Below the pieces are notes generated by a model. That model was not told the origin of the DNA. It worked only from the letters and a program-made list of their open reading frames with translations, and did not search any database. A stretch of 64,000 nucleotides of DNA. Origin: Bugulina stolonifera. Its lineage: Eukaryota > Bryozoa > Gymnolaemata > Cheilostomatida > Bugulidae. Where the stretch lies: assembly GCA_935421135.1 (NCBI GenBank), contig OW285193.1:15114099-15178098 (forward strand). Direction: 5' to 3'. This document shows positions 23,301 through 35,815 of this stretch, piece by piece; positions within the stretch are counted from its first letter, which is position 1; every line of letters starts with the position of its first letter. Made by a program: the position numbers and the translations under genes.

Positions 23301-26300
23301 CTCACTAGTCAGTAATATCAGATGAGAATTCTCTGGAAGATGCCCAGACGCTTTTAATATAGTATCCTGCGATATTGTCAAATCTTGGGTATCCTTCATG
23401 TTTCTGTATACATCAGGGCCTTCTGTCACTGGAGCATGAGCATATACATGTACTGATAATGTATATCAATGATACCACATAAACAGATATGTCTGTGAAA
23501 TGTTTAATGTGTGTAGCCTGTTGGCCACAGTGCTCAGATCATCCCAAGGTTTAGTGGAGACGATGAAAACAGGTTGTCAGCCTATTATACTGTAGTGTAA
23601 TTGTATTTCTAGTCAGCAAGAGAGCTACCAATGTGCCAATATTCAACCGGCCTTACCTGTGTCACCTCCATTGTTATATAGGTGGTAGCTGTCCCATTGA
23701 CCTCTCTCAAGATCGGCTCCATAAAGAGCTAGCCTGAGAGCACTAGTCTGCAGGAAGGATATGTGAGCAGGTAGATCTACTCCCATAATAGCCAACAGTT
23801 CCTTACTTGACAGGTTGCTATGTGACGTACTTAGGCCTACAACAAATGAGCCATGTAAGTCGCAATTAGTTCTTATGAATTACAACTTAGACATATTAGA
23901 ACAGCTGTCACACTGTAGCTTCCAATTCAGAAGGTGTGTCCACGATCTAACTTTCCAGCACAGATCAACTTGCTCTAAAATTCTTTGACCCACTTCCAGC
24001 ACAAGTGTCACAAACTTACTGGCCTGGACAAAACGCAAAGTCCTTTTTTCACTCGATAAACCTGGATGTAACAATGAACTGAGGATGGTTTCTTCCTGAT
24101 TGCTAACCTCTTCGGTTTAGGCCAAGCCGCTATCTTGAGATTTTTATTTGTAACCAAGGTTGGTCCAAGAGATCGTAAGCATGGCCGTAACTATCTAGGC
24201 GGCTCAGGCGGCCCTAGGCGGCTCAGGCGGCCCTAGCCGCCTGAACTTTTTGTTAAAAGAAGAAAAAATTAAGCTAATATCGGAAGGCATAGTTACCGTG
24301 CCCCACATGATCTAAACATACTCTAATGAAAATGATGCTGCTATGTGTATCATTACATTAATGGCTAATTTTTGCGTGAAGCCACTACTGATTTGATAGC
24401 GTAATTGGTAGAGTGCTTGGTCTTCATGCATAGAGACACGAGTTCGAATCCCAGTGAGGGACAATTTTTTTCATTTTAGTAATTCACTCAATTTGTTAGC
24501 TATGCAATGACAATACTAATCTCATCTGTAAGATAGGATCACTGCATGTGTAATTCTGTATTCAACTATAGGGATGCCATAAGATTGCATGCACAGTGTG
24601 CCCACCCACCTCATTTGTTCCACTTCTAACACTGTTCTTCAGGGTTTGGAAACCCTAGAATACCACTCTCCATCTCTATCCATCAACTAAATTTGCACTA
24701 TTTCCCGTCTTATTAATGTGTGTACATTTTTTGGCCTAAGTCATGTAATGATGTAAAGGACTACAATGGTACGTCATGGCCAAGCCAAACAGAGAAGCAC
24801 TATTTTGCAGTATACTAATTTGAAGTTTACTATTGGCAGATTACTATGCAACATTTTGTACTTTTGTACCATCACGTATAGCTCAAATATGCATCAAAAT
24901 GGCTGTTTTTGTGTGAATTTTCAAAAGTTTTCTTGTGGGAGGTGCCCCACCCTCCTTCCCCCATCCCGCACACACCGCTACTGTTAGTCAGTCCAATTTT
25001 GGCCGCCTCAACTTTTTCAAGAAAGTTACCCCCCTGGTAAGAACAGTAAAAGTTTTATTCTAAAACTAATTTCACATTAGTACGAAATGGAGGTGATGAT
25101 TACAATGTACTAAAGGATGTTGTTGGTTTCTAACAAATTATTGGTTTTAAAAAATTCACCAAAACTGGTAGCTTGAATGGTACCTGGATAAAGAAGTTTC
25201 TGTGATGCAAGTATGGCTGCTTGTGAGCTCCTGTTATGATGGTGACGTTTTGGTGACAGGAAGTAGTTGTTTGACTCGCTGTTTATTCCTCCTTCAAATG
25301 ATGTGCTGCTGGATCCATCTAGTTTTCCCCCATGGTTACATTTGCCTGACTTTATGCCAATGGGGGATATTATAACTAAATAAAAGAGGTTAATATCGAA
25401 TGGTCATAATTACGAACATTATAAAAATATACAGACTGGTGAAATGTTTGTTCAGCAGGTTCAGCAGATGTTGGTAAATTGACTATACTCGATATACTTG
25501 AATCTTGTATGATTATGCCAACTGTCGATATAGGGTATGACGGTATAAATATAATGATCTTACAAGAGTATAAATGTCAAATATAAAATAAAAATAATGT
25601 AGGCCATGTTAATGCTTATGCTGTAGGTGTACACTGTAAACATGTATACTGTACAGTATACACATACAGTATACACTGTACAGTGTATACTGCATGTGTA
25701 TACTGTACAGTGTATACTGTACAGTGTATACTGTACAGTAAATACACATACAGTATACACTGTACAGTGTATACTGTATGTGTATACTGTACAGTGTATA
25801 CTGTACAGTGTATACTGTATGTGTATACTGTATGTGTATACTGTACAGTGTATACTGTACAGTGTATACTGTATGTGTACACTGTAAACATGTGTACTGT
25901 ACAGTGTATACTGTACAGTGTATACTGTATGTGTACACTGTAAACATGTGTACTGTACAGTGTATACTGTATGTGTAAACTGTAGGAATAAAAAGTCAAG
26001 GTACAAGCAGACTTTAGCGCTCATGTGGTCCCTACTAATCAACATATTGCACACACTTACATGGTGGTATTTCAATGTCCTGACCCGGCCGATATCCACT
26101 GGTGATTTTAGTTGGACTGTGAACCAAATTTCCCGTACAAGCTCTAAAAGCAATGATACAATAAGAATCTCATCATAATAGCGAACTGATTTCGGGGCTA
26201 GTTGAATTTTTTCAAGCATGTCATTTATATAGAATGAATCACTAGATACACACTTTTTCTCATCACAATTTGTGCTGATACACGTGGCTCTGTGAGGAGG

Positions 26301-29300
26301 TTGTACTTCTAATAACTCTTCCCCTTCTTTTCCTGAAACAAATTACATGTAAATACGTAACTTGAAGAGCAAAATTTAAATTTTAGAAACTTGCAATGAA
26401 ACTAGATCACTGACTCATGAACAGTTTCACAAATAGGTGCTCTCGTATCACCTGCCGTCAGGCGTCACGTACCATAGTGTTACGTACAAACAAATGTAGA
26501 CTGCTGCTGATGGCAGATCTACAGATATATAATCTTTGCAGGGAGGATGGGGCAGTTTTGATCTATATATAGTTGAAGGTACAACCAAGAGCCACCATAC
26601 CTAAGGCAGTATAATACATTTCTGATTCCTTGGTTGACTCTTCCTTCCCGTTGATTTCTATCCAACCTGTATTACTGTAGAAATCTTGTATGAGGTGGAG
26701 TGATTGTCCAACTAGATACCGTATAAGATCGTAGTTATGTGGAGATAACTCTGCTTTGCGACTCAACTCCACTATTTGCTTTTGCCATGATATAAGCTTG
26801 GCATTACCTGTGAACATCAAACGAACTTGATAAATCACACACACTGCTCTTAAAAATATTTCAGGTAACAGGAGTAAACAAATCCTGAAAACATTCAAAG
26901 TAAAAACAAACACTTGTAGAGTACAAATAAAAGTGTTTCATTTACTGCATCATTCTGGATTTGGGAGTAAAATAGAAGCACCAACAATTTTTTCACTATT
27001 AGCTAATCACATGGACCGAATCGCAAGGCTAAACAAGAAATTATTTAGGTATTCTCACCTTCATTTATTTGCTCGCCATTGAAATGGTTAGCTGCTGTAC
27101 TGTGACCGAGTCTATCTAACTCTCGGGAACTTTCCAAGATGGCTTCCAACGCCTGCTTTCTGTTCACAAGCCATTCAAAGCGGGTATCTGAAAAAACCAA
27201 AAATACAATATTACACTACTCAAGTCCCAAAAAGTAATCAGTTTGGGTAAAAACCATCATTAGCCCCCCCCCCCCACCCACCCTTCAGACTAAATGGTCC
27301 TAGAGCTGACCTGACTGCACACTCTACTGTCAACATAGTATTGTGATGTAGAGCGGAGATGCTAGCACTGATCTAAGGGAGTTCAGTTGGGTACTGATGG
27401 GGTGCCATTATAGCTGGGCACGGAACCAAGGCTAAAGGTGACATAAGTGCACGTTGGATTTTTCTCGCCTATTTCCCAACTTTCCCAGTTGAGTCAATTC
27501 AGGAAGACTGAACAAATAATACCATAGATACGCGATATCAAACCCGTTGAAATGTTGATAAGACTCTACTGTAGATATGTAATCGAATACTGTGTAGAGC
27601 ACAATACAAGTGTAACCACAGTACAGTATGTCCGGATTTCCTGATCACATGATGCATCTCTGTGACCTATGAAGTTAAACTCCCCCTAGCAACATGCACA
27701 TTACTCCAATGTTCACTTTTCTTGCATCACTGTTGAGTAAGCGCTTATTGCGTGCAGATAGAGTGTTTTACTTTGGTAACATTGTGACGCTCTATGCCTA
27801 TGAAGCACCCCTTCTTGATCACAGCCAGTCCTTTTTTGGAAAACTAAAAATTTCGTCGAAGTTCCCTACTTGATCTATATAATTTATAATATGCGTCAGA
27901 AGAGTAACACTAAACATGTAACTGAACAAGATGCTACACATGTCAAGGAATGAGTTACAGGAAAATATATCCTTTATGTCTAAATAGTGAAATGTTTATC
28001 ATTAATTGTTAATCAAGTTAGATTGATAAGATCTTAAGAATTGACTTTTGAAACGTTTGTAGGCCTGAGATATGTAGGGCCTATATAATGTAATGTTATG
28101 AATAATACATTTGCAAGTAGTATTTTTCTACCAGCGTAGGGCCCATTCATTTATACAACATACACTGGCGGAACACAATAAGCGCATTCAAAACTACCAT
28201 GACTATGTTTTATAAATGCTTAACGCGTGATTATACATCTTTATCTAGATCGCTGATAATAAAATATTTACTTTGACTCATGCAAGTAAATTGACACCTG
28301 TGTTATTCAGTATAGAAGATAAATAGTTAACCAAATATTATTATTCCCTCTCAGGCTAGGAGATAAAATATTTCAAGAGCGCTAAATTTTGCCACTCGTG
28401 CATGTATAAGTGTGTAGTAGGGCGACAATCAGGTCTCATAAAAGTATGTTGACGAGTGGTACTACTACGGCCTCAGCTGTTGACGCATCCACCGTATAGT
28501 AATAACTGCAGATTCATATGAAATTCTGGCTACATGATGGAACATGAGAAATTGATTATTGTAAACTCAAATTTCAAATACTGGATTATATTCACCTTCA
28601 TTCGACCAAGCCTTAGTATAGTTTAGAATACTAACTTATAGATAAGTTGGTAGCTTATTAAATGCATAAACAATTTGCAATAAAACAATATTTCAAGTAG
28701 GCTCAATGTTTTTGTTCAACACCATGAAAGATACAGCAAGCCCATTTGTTCATAATGAGAGGTGGTCTAGGTAATTGTTTCAGTTAATTTGGACAATAGA
28801 AGGAGGATAACAACTGCTGCACATGTTACAGGTTGAATGAACTGTATATTGTATGTATATTCTACAACCCAGAGGCATGTTTAGTTTAGCCCCCAATCCT
28901 GTTTATATTGGATACTATCATATAATAGTAACTTTCAATTTGATCATTAATTTTGTTTTCCCTCTAATTGTTTTACTCTGTTATTGTTTTAATTTGGAAT
29001 TCAGCTAAATTTAACAAGTTTTCTATTGAGCAGCAGTTGAATCAATAATATACAGTAGCTTTCAGTCACAGAACTAGCCTGCCTAGGAATGTGTCATTGC
29101 ATGTAGAAGTTGTTATAATAATATTGGTGATGAATAATGGATTAGCATGACCAAAAGTTGTCTAGTCAACCAGTAATTAATTAGAATAATAATGAACAAT
29201 TAAATAGTCAAACATGAGTCAAAGATGTGCAGGTACTAGATAGAATGCATAGGGCTGAGAGGAAATTTGGGTCCACTAAAATATGCAGGTGAATTTCCTT

Positions 29301-32222
29301 TCTTAGGTAATAATGTTAATAGAGGAGTTTGGTGAAAGGTAATTGCTGGGATTAGTATGAGTATAGCATGTGATTAGTACTATCCTCTAGGATACCAGGT
29401 TACTGACAAAGCAACATGTAGTTGTACTCAGGAAACAACAGTTTATGTTCTGTATGATAGAGTGTCAAACAGACACTGAAGATTCCCTCTACAGTAAATA
29501 GGTTACCTTATCCATATGCTAACCAATAGTTCTAATAAACTATACTTTAGAAGATGTAATTTTGGGGATATTTGGTACATAGTGTAAATGGCATAAAATT
29601 TGTACCTGTATCATTTGTGATAATGATATGCAATAGTAAGAACTGGAATAATTCTACATGTAGATGTTGGTCCAAGGACACTCAGTTCTCTCATTCAAGT
29701 TTAATATTTTTATATCGAACTAAAAATCTAGATTTTGTCCCTTTATTAGTTTTAGTTTTCTGCTTTCTTATTGTTGACACAAAACGGCATTGTGGGATGT
29801 AGATATGATATGCCTTCATTATCACTATCAGCTAATAGGCAGCTACTATAACATTTAATATGAGAAGATATAATAATATTTATGGTGCAACTCTTTAGTA
29901 CAACAAGTAAAAAATGCAAATTTCACAACTACTGCGAACAGATTAGCCTCTCTGTATTTGCACGGCAGTTCACACACACTATTGCAGGCCTGTAAGCGAT
30001 GTCAGCCATTTGACAATCTACTTCCACTGAGTTACCACACAATGGGGTAAAACACGTAATGTCCTTATGAAATATATCATCTTCTAAATCCAGCTTTTTC
30101 GCTATAAGATCTCATTATTATCAACAGTTCGTTATACATGTAGTCTTATACCAGAGTCATTGTTCTGTATGTTATACATTCTTATAACATATTGCCGACT
30201 ACCTGATAATAGACAGTGTACATTCTATGCTAGATACAAGCTTAGATTAGGCCTGAGCTGATTTTATCACACGTTTTGGTCTGTTGTATTTGTATATTAG
30301 TGTCTTAGCATGTTTATAGTTTTATGATTGGAGCATCCTGTAATACGTAAAGCATTATGTCAGCTCTGCTTCACTTATACAACAATAAGCCATAAAATTT
30401 CCAAATCCTATTTGTTATTTCTATGGTGCACATACATGCCTTGTAGCATCAGTAACCTGCATATTATATGGAATTGTATAATTCAATTTTATTAGTTAAT
30501 TAGCAAATCTATAAGATTATAGACCTGTATGAGACTGGAAAGCGTTGGTGAGTTATAGAAATAGGTTTAGTACATATGCTGCACAATTACTGTTGTCCCT
30601 ATCTGCACCAAATATATTTTTGTAGAAGATTGCTACATCAACTATTAGGCTAAATGAGAGTAATTTATTAAATTTTATTCTTGTTGTAATTTCTATTAAT
30701 TTAAATGGCTCAAGAGTTTGAGAGATCTATTGAATTACTAACCATCCTGGAAATTGATTATAATTGATGGGCCCAGTTGTTATGTATTACACTCAGAGTT
30801 ATAACTATTGTTATATAAGGAGGGAAATCAATAGTAATTAGTGAATCACCAATCAAACTCAAAAATGGGTAAGAGATGCACCTACAATCTCCCATCCTTA
30901 AGTCTCTGCTGTCGGTTTTTGGAGGCAGCAGTCTATTGTTTCTTAAATTGTGACTCACTTATTGCTTAGCTTCATTTCCTTCTAAACTGAATAGCGTAAC
31001 AATCTAGAGAGAACAATGTAATCCCCCTACCTCAACAGGAGTAATGACAATATTATATGCATGTATTTTCATTGATCCCCTAAAATAATCAGTCTGCTGA
31101 TTGTATCATCAAAATAATGTCCCTCAATTATTTTGGTCCAAGTACATGTATATAATAGAGATCTACATGTTATTGTTAGCAGTGGTACTCATCCATCTTG
31201 GTTTTGACACTGAGTTGTGATTGGCAGCTAATGAAGTCTAAATGACTGACTCAGACCCTGTGCAGAGCTAAATGAATGCAAATGAGGCATATTATTACTT
31301 TGGTCAAATATAATAATACAGATACAAATGTAAAATTAATTACATAGGAAATATCTACCATTCACTTCGAATTTCCCAAAGAATTTGTAGCTGATCAACT
31401 ACACTGTGACACTGATTACAGCTAAATGTACATGTGTGCCTATTGATCTCTATACCACTATCAAATTATAATAGATTCAACATTTTAATAATATAACACA
31501 CATTTACATTGATTTACCAATTCTTTTTGAAATTATTTACAAGTTATTTGTGCATTAATGTTAGGTAATTGATTATAAATTATTGTGTCAGTGCCTGTAT
31601 ATCTCTGTTTACTATTACACACACTGACACACACACACAAGTAGATGAACCAACATCTCCAGAACATGAAGTAAACAGAACATGAGCATAGGCCTACGCT
31701 GGGAACTGTACTAACTACTTATATAATGTATTTACACTGATTCTCATAACAATACAAAAAATATTATATCACAGACATCACTCAGATATTACAATCATGT
31801 AGTTCATTGCTAGCTTGTATAACATACACTTGTATTTCATTGCATTAAAAGTAGGATGAAGTACCATTTGCAAGTCGTATATTGACTAGTCTAACAATAA
31901 GAACAATATACATGTACAGTAGTTGTGTTTAGTAGATTTTTGAGCTCCCATACCACTAAAAATGAAAACACAGGATTAGAATTGTCCACTCACCTGTGTA
32001 TGGCGCAGATTCTGCTACATCTTTACCTAGTTCTTCTGTGACGTTTAATAGAGCTCTTCTTGTGATTGAATCATGTGTGTAATCCACTACATCTGATCCT
32101 TTACCAACTAGGTTATCTGGGAAATTATTGTCACACCTATATAAAAAATTTGAGTAAAAGGCTGTTGATAAATTAAATGTCATTATGACAAAGAAAAGTT
32201 TGAATGCTGAGCTTCTTGCCAT
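20347..32222 (-). CDS. VWA7-like single-pass membrane protein with von Willebrand A domain
   Basis: Minus-strand exons in transcript order: 32222-31994, 27187-27059, 26807-26601, 26332-26061, 25375-25184, 23836-23657, 23428-23306, 23175-23062, 22699-22550, 22313-22005, 21789-21632, 21439-21150, 20806-20347; about 937 residues. A signal peptide (MARSSAFKLFFVIMTFNLS) starts the protein. YTHDSITRRAL, GQSLHLIQDFYSNTGW and GKCNHGGK with FEGGIN are hallmarks of the VWA7 family. A VWA fold follows (HLILLT, RNIRLVVFVLVDN, GQMFYVTQ), then beta-rich repeats, a Ser/Thr-rich stalk and one membrane span near the C-terminus (VLFTVIGLLVVIVMLAMAMLLY) with a short tail. The likely role is a cell-surface adhesion or recognition protein. 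The MIDAS site expected at the VWA start is absent. The exon 4 to 5 junction does not agree in phase, so an exon is missing or another donor is used. It is convergent with PAXBP1. Confidence 0.8.
22815..22867. repeat. Dispersed hairpin motif, VWA7-like intron
   Basis: GAGAAGTTGTC at 22815 pairs with GACAACTTCTC ending at 22867, with further TCTC/GAGA pairing inside. It is the best-formed copy of the family. Confidence 0.8.
24180..25036. mobile_element. Non-autonomous DNA element with an internal tRNA-like segment
   Basis: The ends CATGGCCGTAACTATC (24180) and the complement of CAGGGGGGTAACTTTC (ending 25036) are imperfect inverted repeats. GTAAG flanks both sides (24175-24179 and 25037-25041). 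A GC-rich direct repeat (CTAGGCGGCTCAGGCGGCC, two units) lies just inside the left end. It sits in an intron of the VWA7-like gene and has no coding frame. Confidence 0.7.
24394..24462 (+). ncRNA. Degenerate tRNA-like sequence (pol III A and B boxes)
   Basis: TAGCGTAATTGG (24397-24408) resembles an A box. GAGTTCGAATCCC (24440-24452) is a good B box at the correct spacing. The acceptor and T stems do not pair properly, so this is not a working tRNA gene. It is better read as a tRNA-derived (SINE-like) piece inside the element at 24180-25036. Confidence 0.55.
25627..25985. repeat. TGTATACTGTACAG microsatellite/minisatellite
   Basis: About 350 bases of GTATAC and TGTACA palindromic words in a 14-base rhythm, interrupted by CATGTG units. 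It lies in an intron of the VWA7-like gene. Long reading frames on both strands here are a by-product of the repeat. Confidence 0.92.
27188..31993 (-). other. Large first intron of the VWA7-like gene
   Basis: 4.8 kb between the signal-peptide exon and the second exon. Apart from a C-rich tract near 27262-27280 I see no gene, no inverted-repeat element and no conserved coding segment. It is much longer than the other introns in this window. Confidence 0.5.
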
Positions 32223-32618
32223 TTTGTATTTACTGTGTGTTATTTTATATTAATAAATACTCTCGTGGTAGAAGGCTGGAACCCTAGTGGAACCCCTAAA
32301 GTTACTCATAACTATATGAAGTGGACATGAGAGTAGTTTCTCCTTAGATGACTATGTACACACCATGTGGGGTTTTTGGCGCGTTAAATGCAATTTACAT
32401 AGTTATAGTCAATTGGTCAAAAGCAAAGAAGACCCGCCCACGTTCTATCAAGATTTTAAAAGAAATCAGTTTGACTCGCGAATCATTTTCTTTGAGAACG
32501 AGGCAAGTGAGAGTTGTGGAAAAGTTACTCGTGGTTTCATCGCATTTTTATCCAACACCTATTTGGCCCTTTAGCAACTTTTGAGATAATCTAGAACTAC
32601 ATAAATAACTCATTCAAC
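32223..32618. promoter_or_regulatory. Shared divergent promoter region
   Basis: 396 bases separate the start codons of the VWA7-like gene (minus) and eIF1A (plus), so both 5' leaders and promoters must lie here or the leaders overlap. A locally CG-containing patch (TTTTTGGCGCGTTAAATGC near 32371) stands out. No TATA box is obvious for eIF1A. Confidence 0.5.
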
Positions 32619-35605
32619 ATGCCTAAGAATAAAGGTAAGTTATTTATTACGTTTTCAGTTATATTAACGACTCGAATGGAGTAACTATGATCAATTACTT
32701 TACGTATTACTCATCTCATCCCGACTCACAGAAGCACTCACTCAAATTTAAATTAATTATTATTCTTACTGTACTCGTACTGAATCCGAGTTGATCAGTT
32801 GTGAGTAGCAGGAGTCGACTTTGTTTGTCTTTTGTACGAACAGTGATTGCTAGAACTTCACCAACAAAAAATTTCAGTAATTGAAATGAATAGATTAAAA
32901 TTTAGATTATAGAAAGTGGCATATATAAATGTCAACGTGTACAAAACCAACATGAACATGATCAACATGTAGGTAAGGTTAGGTAGTAAGATGCGTCATT
33001 CATTTTTCATAGTGATAGCCGAAGAGTCGCAGTGAATACCTCTCTCTCTTCTTCTCTTAGTTACCTTTTCCTGGCTAGAGGAAATTGGTTTATTGTATCT
33101 TTACCTCTCTATCTCCAGACAATGTTTATAGGCCTATAAATAATGTTATCGTTAATTATCATGATAATCAGTATCGTTAAGCGATTGCATAATAGTTCTA
33201 CTTTCTCAGACTCACTGGTGACTTTAAACGAGCTTCTCTGTTCCAGTGAGATGGGTATTAAAATTTAAATACCATTAATTATTGGCCTATGCTATGCTAT
33301 GCTATTAATATAGCCTAGTCCTTTTTAGGTTATCGATTGGACTAAATTTGGTTTCAATTTTAGTTCGATTTCTTGGTGTTTTTATTCTGATTGATGTATG
33401 CCTGTAACCTACTACTGTTTGATTCTGAGAATTGATTTATTTTGCCGCTTTTGATACATTTTGAAGTAGTCATCCTGGGTGGAACACTATTCGGCTTCAT
33501 TAATGAAAGAAGGTGGTGACTGTGGTCAGTGAATCGAATGGTTATATTTATTCGGTGTTTACATAGGACCCTAAGGTTGATTACAATGATTCGATATATG
33601 AATTGTAAAATGATAAGGTGATTTGGTAGTATGCTCATAGGTCTATGCTGTTGTTCCATCTTTTTGTGTCTAAACTAATAGGCTACTTGGTATAGGTCTG
33701 CGTAATGGTGAAGGAAAGGGGCTATTCATACCTGCTCTAAAATATTTTTGTTCTGATGGTCATATATAGTAGATTCAAATGATTCAAAAATCCTGTTTTA
33801 TTATAATGTTTATTCTCCATCTGTCTATCTTGTAAAGCCGTTTGTAGTTCACCATCAATAACCTACCATGGCATGCCACAACATGAGTTTCTGTTTTTTT
33901 ACACTATTGTAACTAAATAGCCCTAATAGCCTGGTTTTTCATTTCCTGTAGATGGAGCTGGCTGATCATTATTTTGTTCTTCAGAATTATGGTACACTGT
34001 TTCTTACCTTAGTGCTAGTATGTCAGCTCAGTCTATACTTCCCAATGAGTAGTAAAATAAATTACAAAGATTATCTTTGTTGTCATCATTTTAGTTCTAG
34101 TGAGAAGGGTATAACAAGCCTCACTTGACAGCTTTGTCTTCAGTTGACTAATTGTGAGATGGTGACATAATGCATTAGGCTATTTTGACACACTAATCTA
34201 AGCCCTATAATAAGGACATTGACTCTCTGTGTGTAGTTCCCATAGTACTTATTGTATAAGTCAAACTAATTATCTCTTGTTTAGGCTAGTGCTGGTATGT
34301 AAGCTATTGCTGTGTTGTGTAAGTAATTGCACCAATGTAGTAATTTTCTTTTGTCTTTGTTCAGTCCAAATTCACCAATTGTTGGCTCCTAGCAATAGAG
34401 TTATCTGATCTTTGTTGTTTTATTTTAGGAAAGGGAGGTAAGAACAGAAGGAGAGGAAAGAATGAAAATGAAAATATGAAACGTGAACTTATTTTCAAGG
34501 AAGATGGGCAAGGTAATGATTATACTAGAATGTAGATGTGCAGTGGTCTGTGGTAGAGTTGTATTACAGTAGTTAGAACTTCATATTAGGTGATGTCATC
34601 ACCTGTTATATTGATTGCAGAGTACGCTCAGGTGACAAAGATGTTGGGTAACGGACATTTAGAAGCAATGTGTTTCGATGGTACTAAAAGGCTTTGTCAC
34701 ATTCGAGGGAAATTGAGGAAAAAGGTTTGTATGTCAAACTCATTAATAGAACCTTGTAGCCTATAATTATTTATACTATTGTCTTTGGTAGGGCTTATTT
34801 TGTATGGAAATAATAATATGGAGCTAAGTTGATGTTTCAGTAGAGTAACAAATAAATTTGTCAAGTTAGTGTGATTAGATAATAATGTAAATATGCCGTA
34901 TCGATGTAGGTTTGGATAAACCAATCCGATATTATATTGGTGGGTCTGCGAGACTATCAAGACTCGAGGGCCGATGTGATCATGAAATATTCCTCTGATG
35001 AAGCTAGAAATCTAAAGGCATACGGAGAACTTCCAGAGACAGGTGGGCAACGCGTGAAAATATTATAAATCTATACACACATTGATTGGTTGTCAATAGA
35101 AATATGTTCTAGTAGCTTGTATAATACACATTCAGTTTCTCCTTACTGTTATTGTCTTGGTTTATGGTATTCGCCACTTGAAAATAATGCCAATTGTTAA
35201 CTGATCCCATATTGTGGCAGTTGCTAGTATATCAGGCTCTTTATCTTCGCCCGTTGTATATTATCCATGACCCTAACTGTCTCGGTCTTTAGCTAAGATT
35301 AACGAGGACTTTGGTGACGCTGATGGAGAGGATATGATCACATTTGACCACAATGCTGAGTATTCCAGTTCAGAAGAAGATGCTGACGAGAAGAAAGATG
35401 AGTTTGACATTGACGACATCGATGACGTAAGTGTTTACTTGTTCTCACCAATGGCAGCAGTCAGAGGTGCGAGTCCTAGTGTATCATATTCCCACGTAAT
35501 AGTGAACCTTTGATGCTGTAGTATCTCTAAGTTTGTGTTCCTGGTGTGTCTCTAGCTACTGTGTGCCTAGAGGTAATTTCTTGTTTTTGTTCCTTGTAGA
35601 TATAA
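32619..35605 (+). CDS. EIF1A: Translation initiation factor eIF1A
   Basis: Exons are 32619-32634, 34429-34512, 34621-34724, 34910-35042, 35293-35426 and 35600-35605 (the last encodes Ile and the stop). All phases agree; 158 residues against 144 in human. It binds the A site of the 40S subunit and helps scanning and start-codon choice with eIF1 and eIF5B. The basic N-terminal tail [20 protein letters not shown] is nearly identical to the human one. The OB fold follows ([45 protein letters not shown]), then a helix (AYGELPE) and an acidic tail ending DIDDI, the motif that contacts eIF5B. The extra length is all in the acidic tail. The tiny last coding exon and 1.8 kb first intron are notable. 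Identification is certain. Confidence 0.98.
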
Positions 35606-35769
35606 GAAAGCAGGACTTTAATCGATTTGACTAAGGAATATATTCTACGAGACGTCTGCTTTACAGGAAATGACTGTCGTAAGCCCAAGCTCATCCATGT
35701 ATATTACACTGAATGCGAATTTTTTAGCATGTGGGCATAGTTCAGATAAGTTATACCATTCGCCGGTGG

Positions 35770-35815
35770 ATGGAGCCCATGGTCCCCAGGCTAGCCTCGG
35801 GTCCATGGGCTCCAT
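35770..35815. repeat. Strong hairpin in the eIF1A 3' flank
   Basis: ATGGAGCCCATGG (35770-35782) and its exact complement (35803-35815) enclose CCCAGGC/GCCTCGGG, which pairs further. The result is a GC-rich stem of nearly 20 pairs, 165 bases after the eIF1A stop. Confidence 0.8.

Noticed and set aside
23880..24074. Additional exon of the VWA7-like gene
   Set aside because: The flanking exons (25184-25375 and 23657-23836) already join in phase, and the segment resembles no part of the family.
24394..24462. Functional tRNA gene
   Set aside because: A and B boxes are present, but the acceptor and T stems do not pair.
25560..26219. A 219-codon minus-strand frame
   Set aside because: Its N-terminal part is the real VWA7-like exon (26061-26219 shown here), but the rest is read-through into the TGTATAC satellite; repeats of period not containing stops open all frames there.
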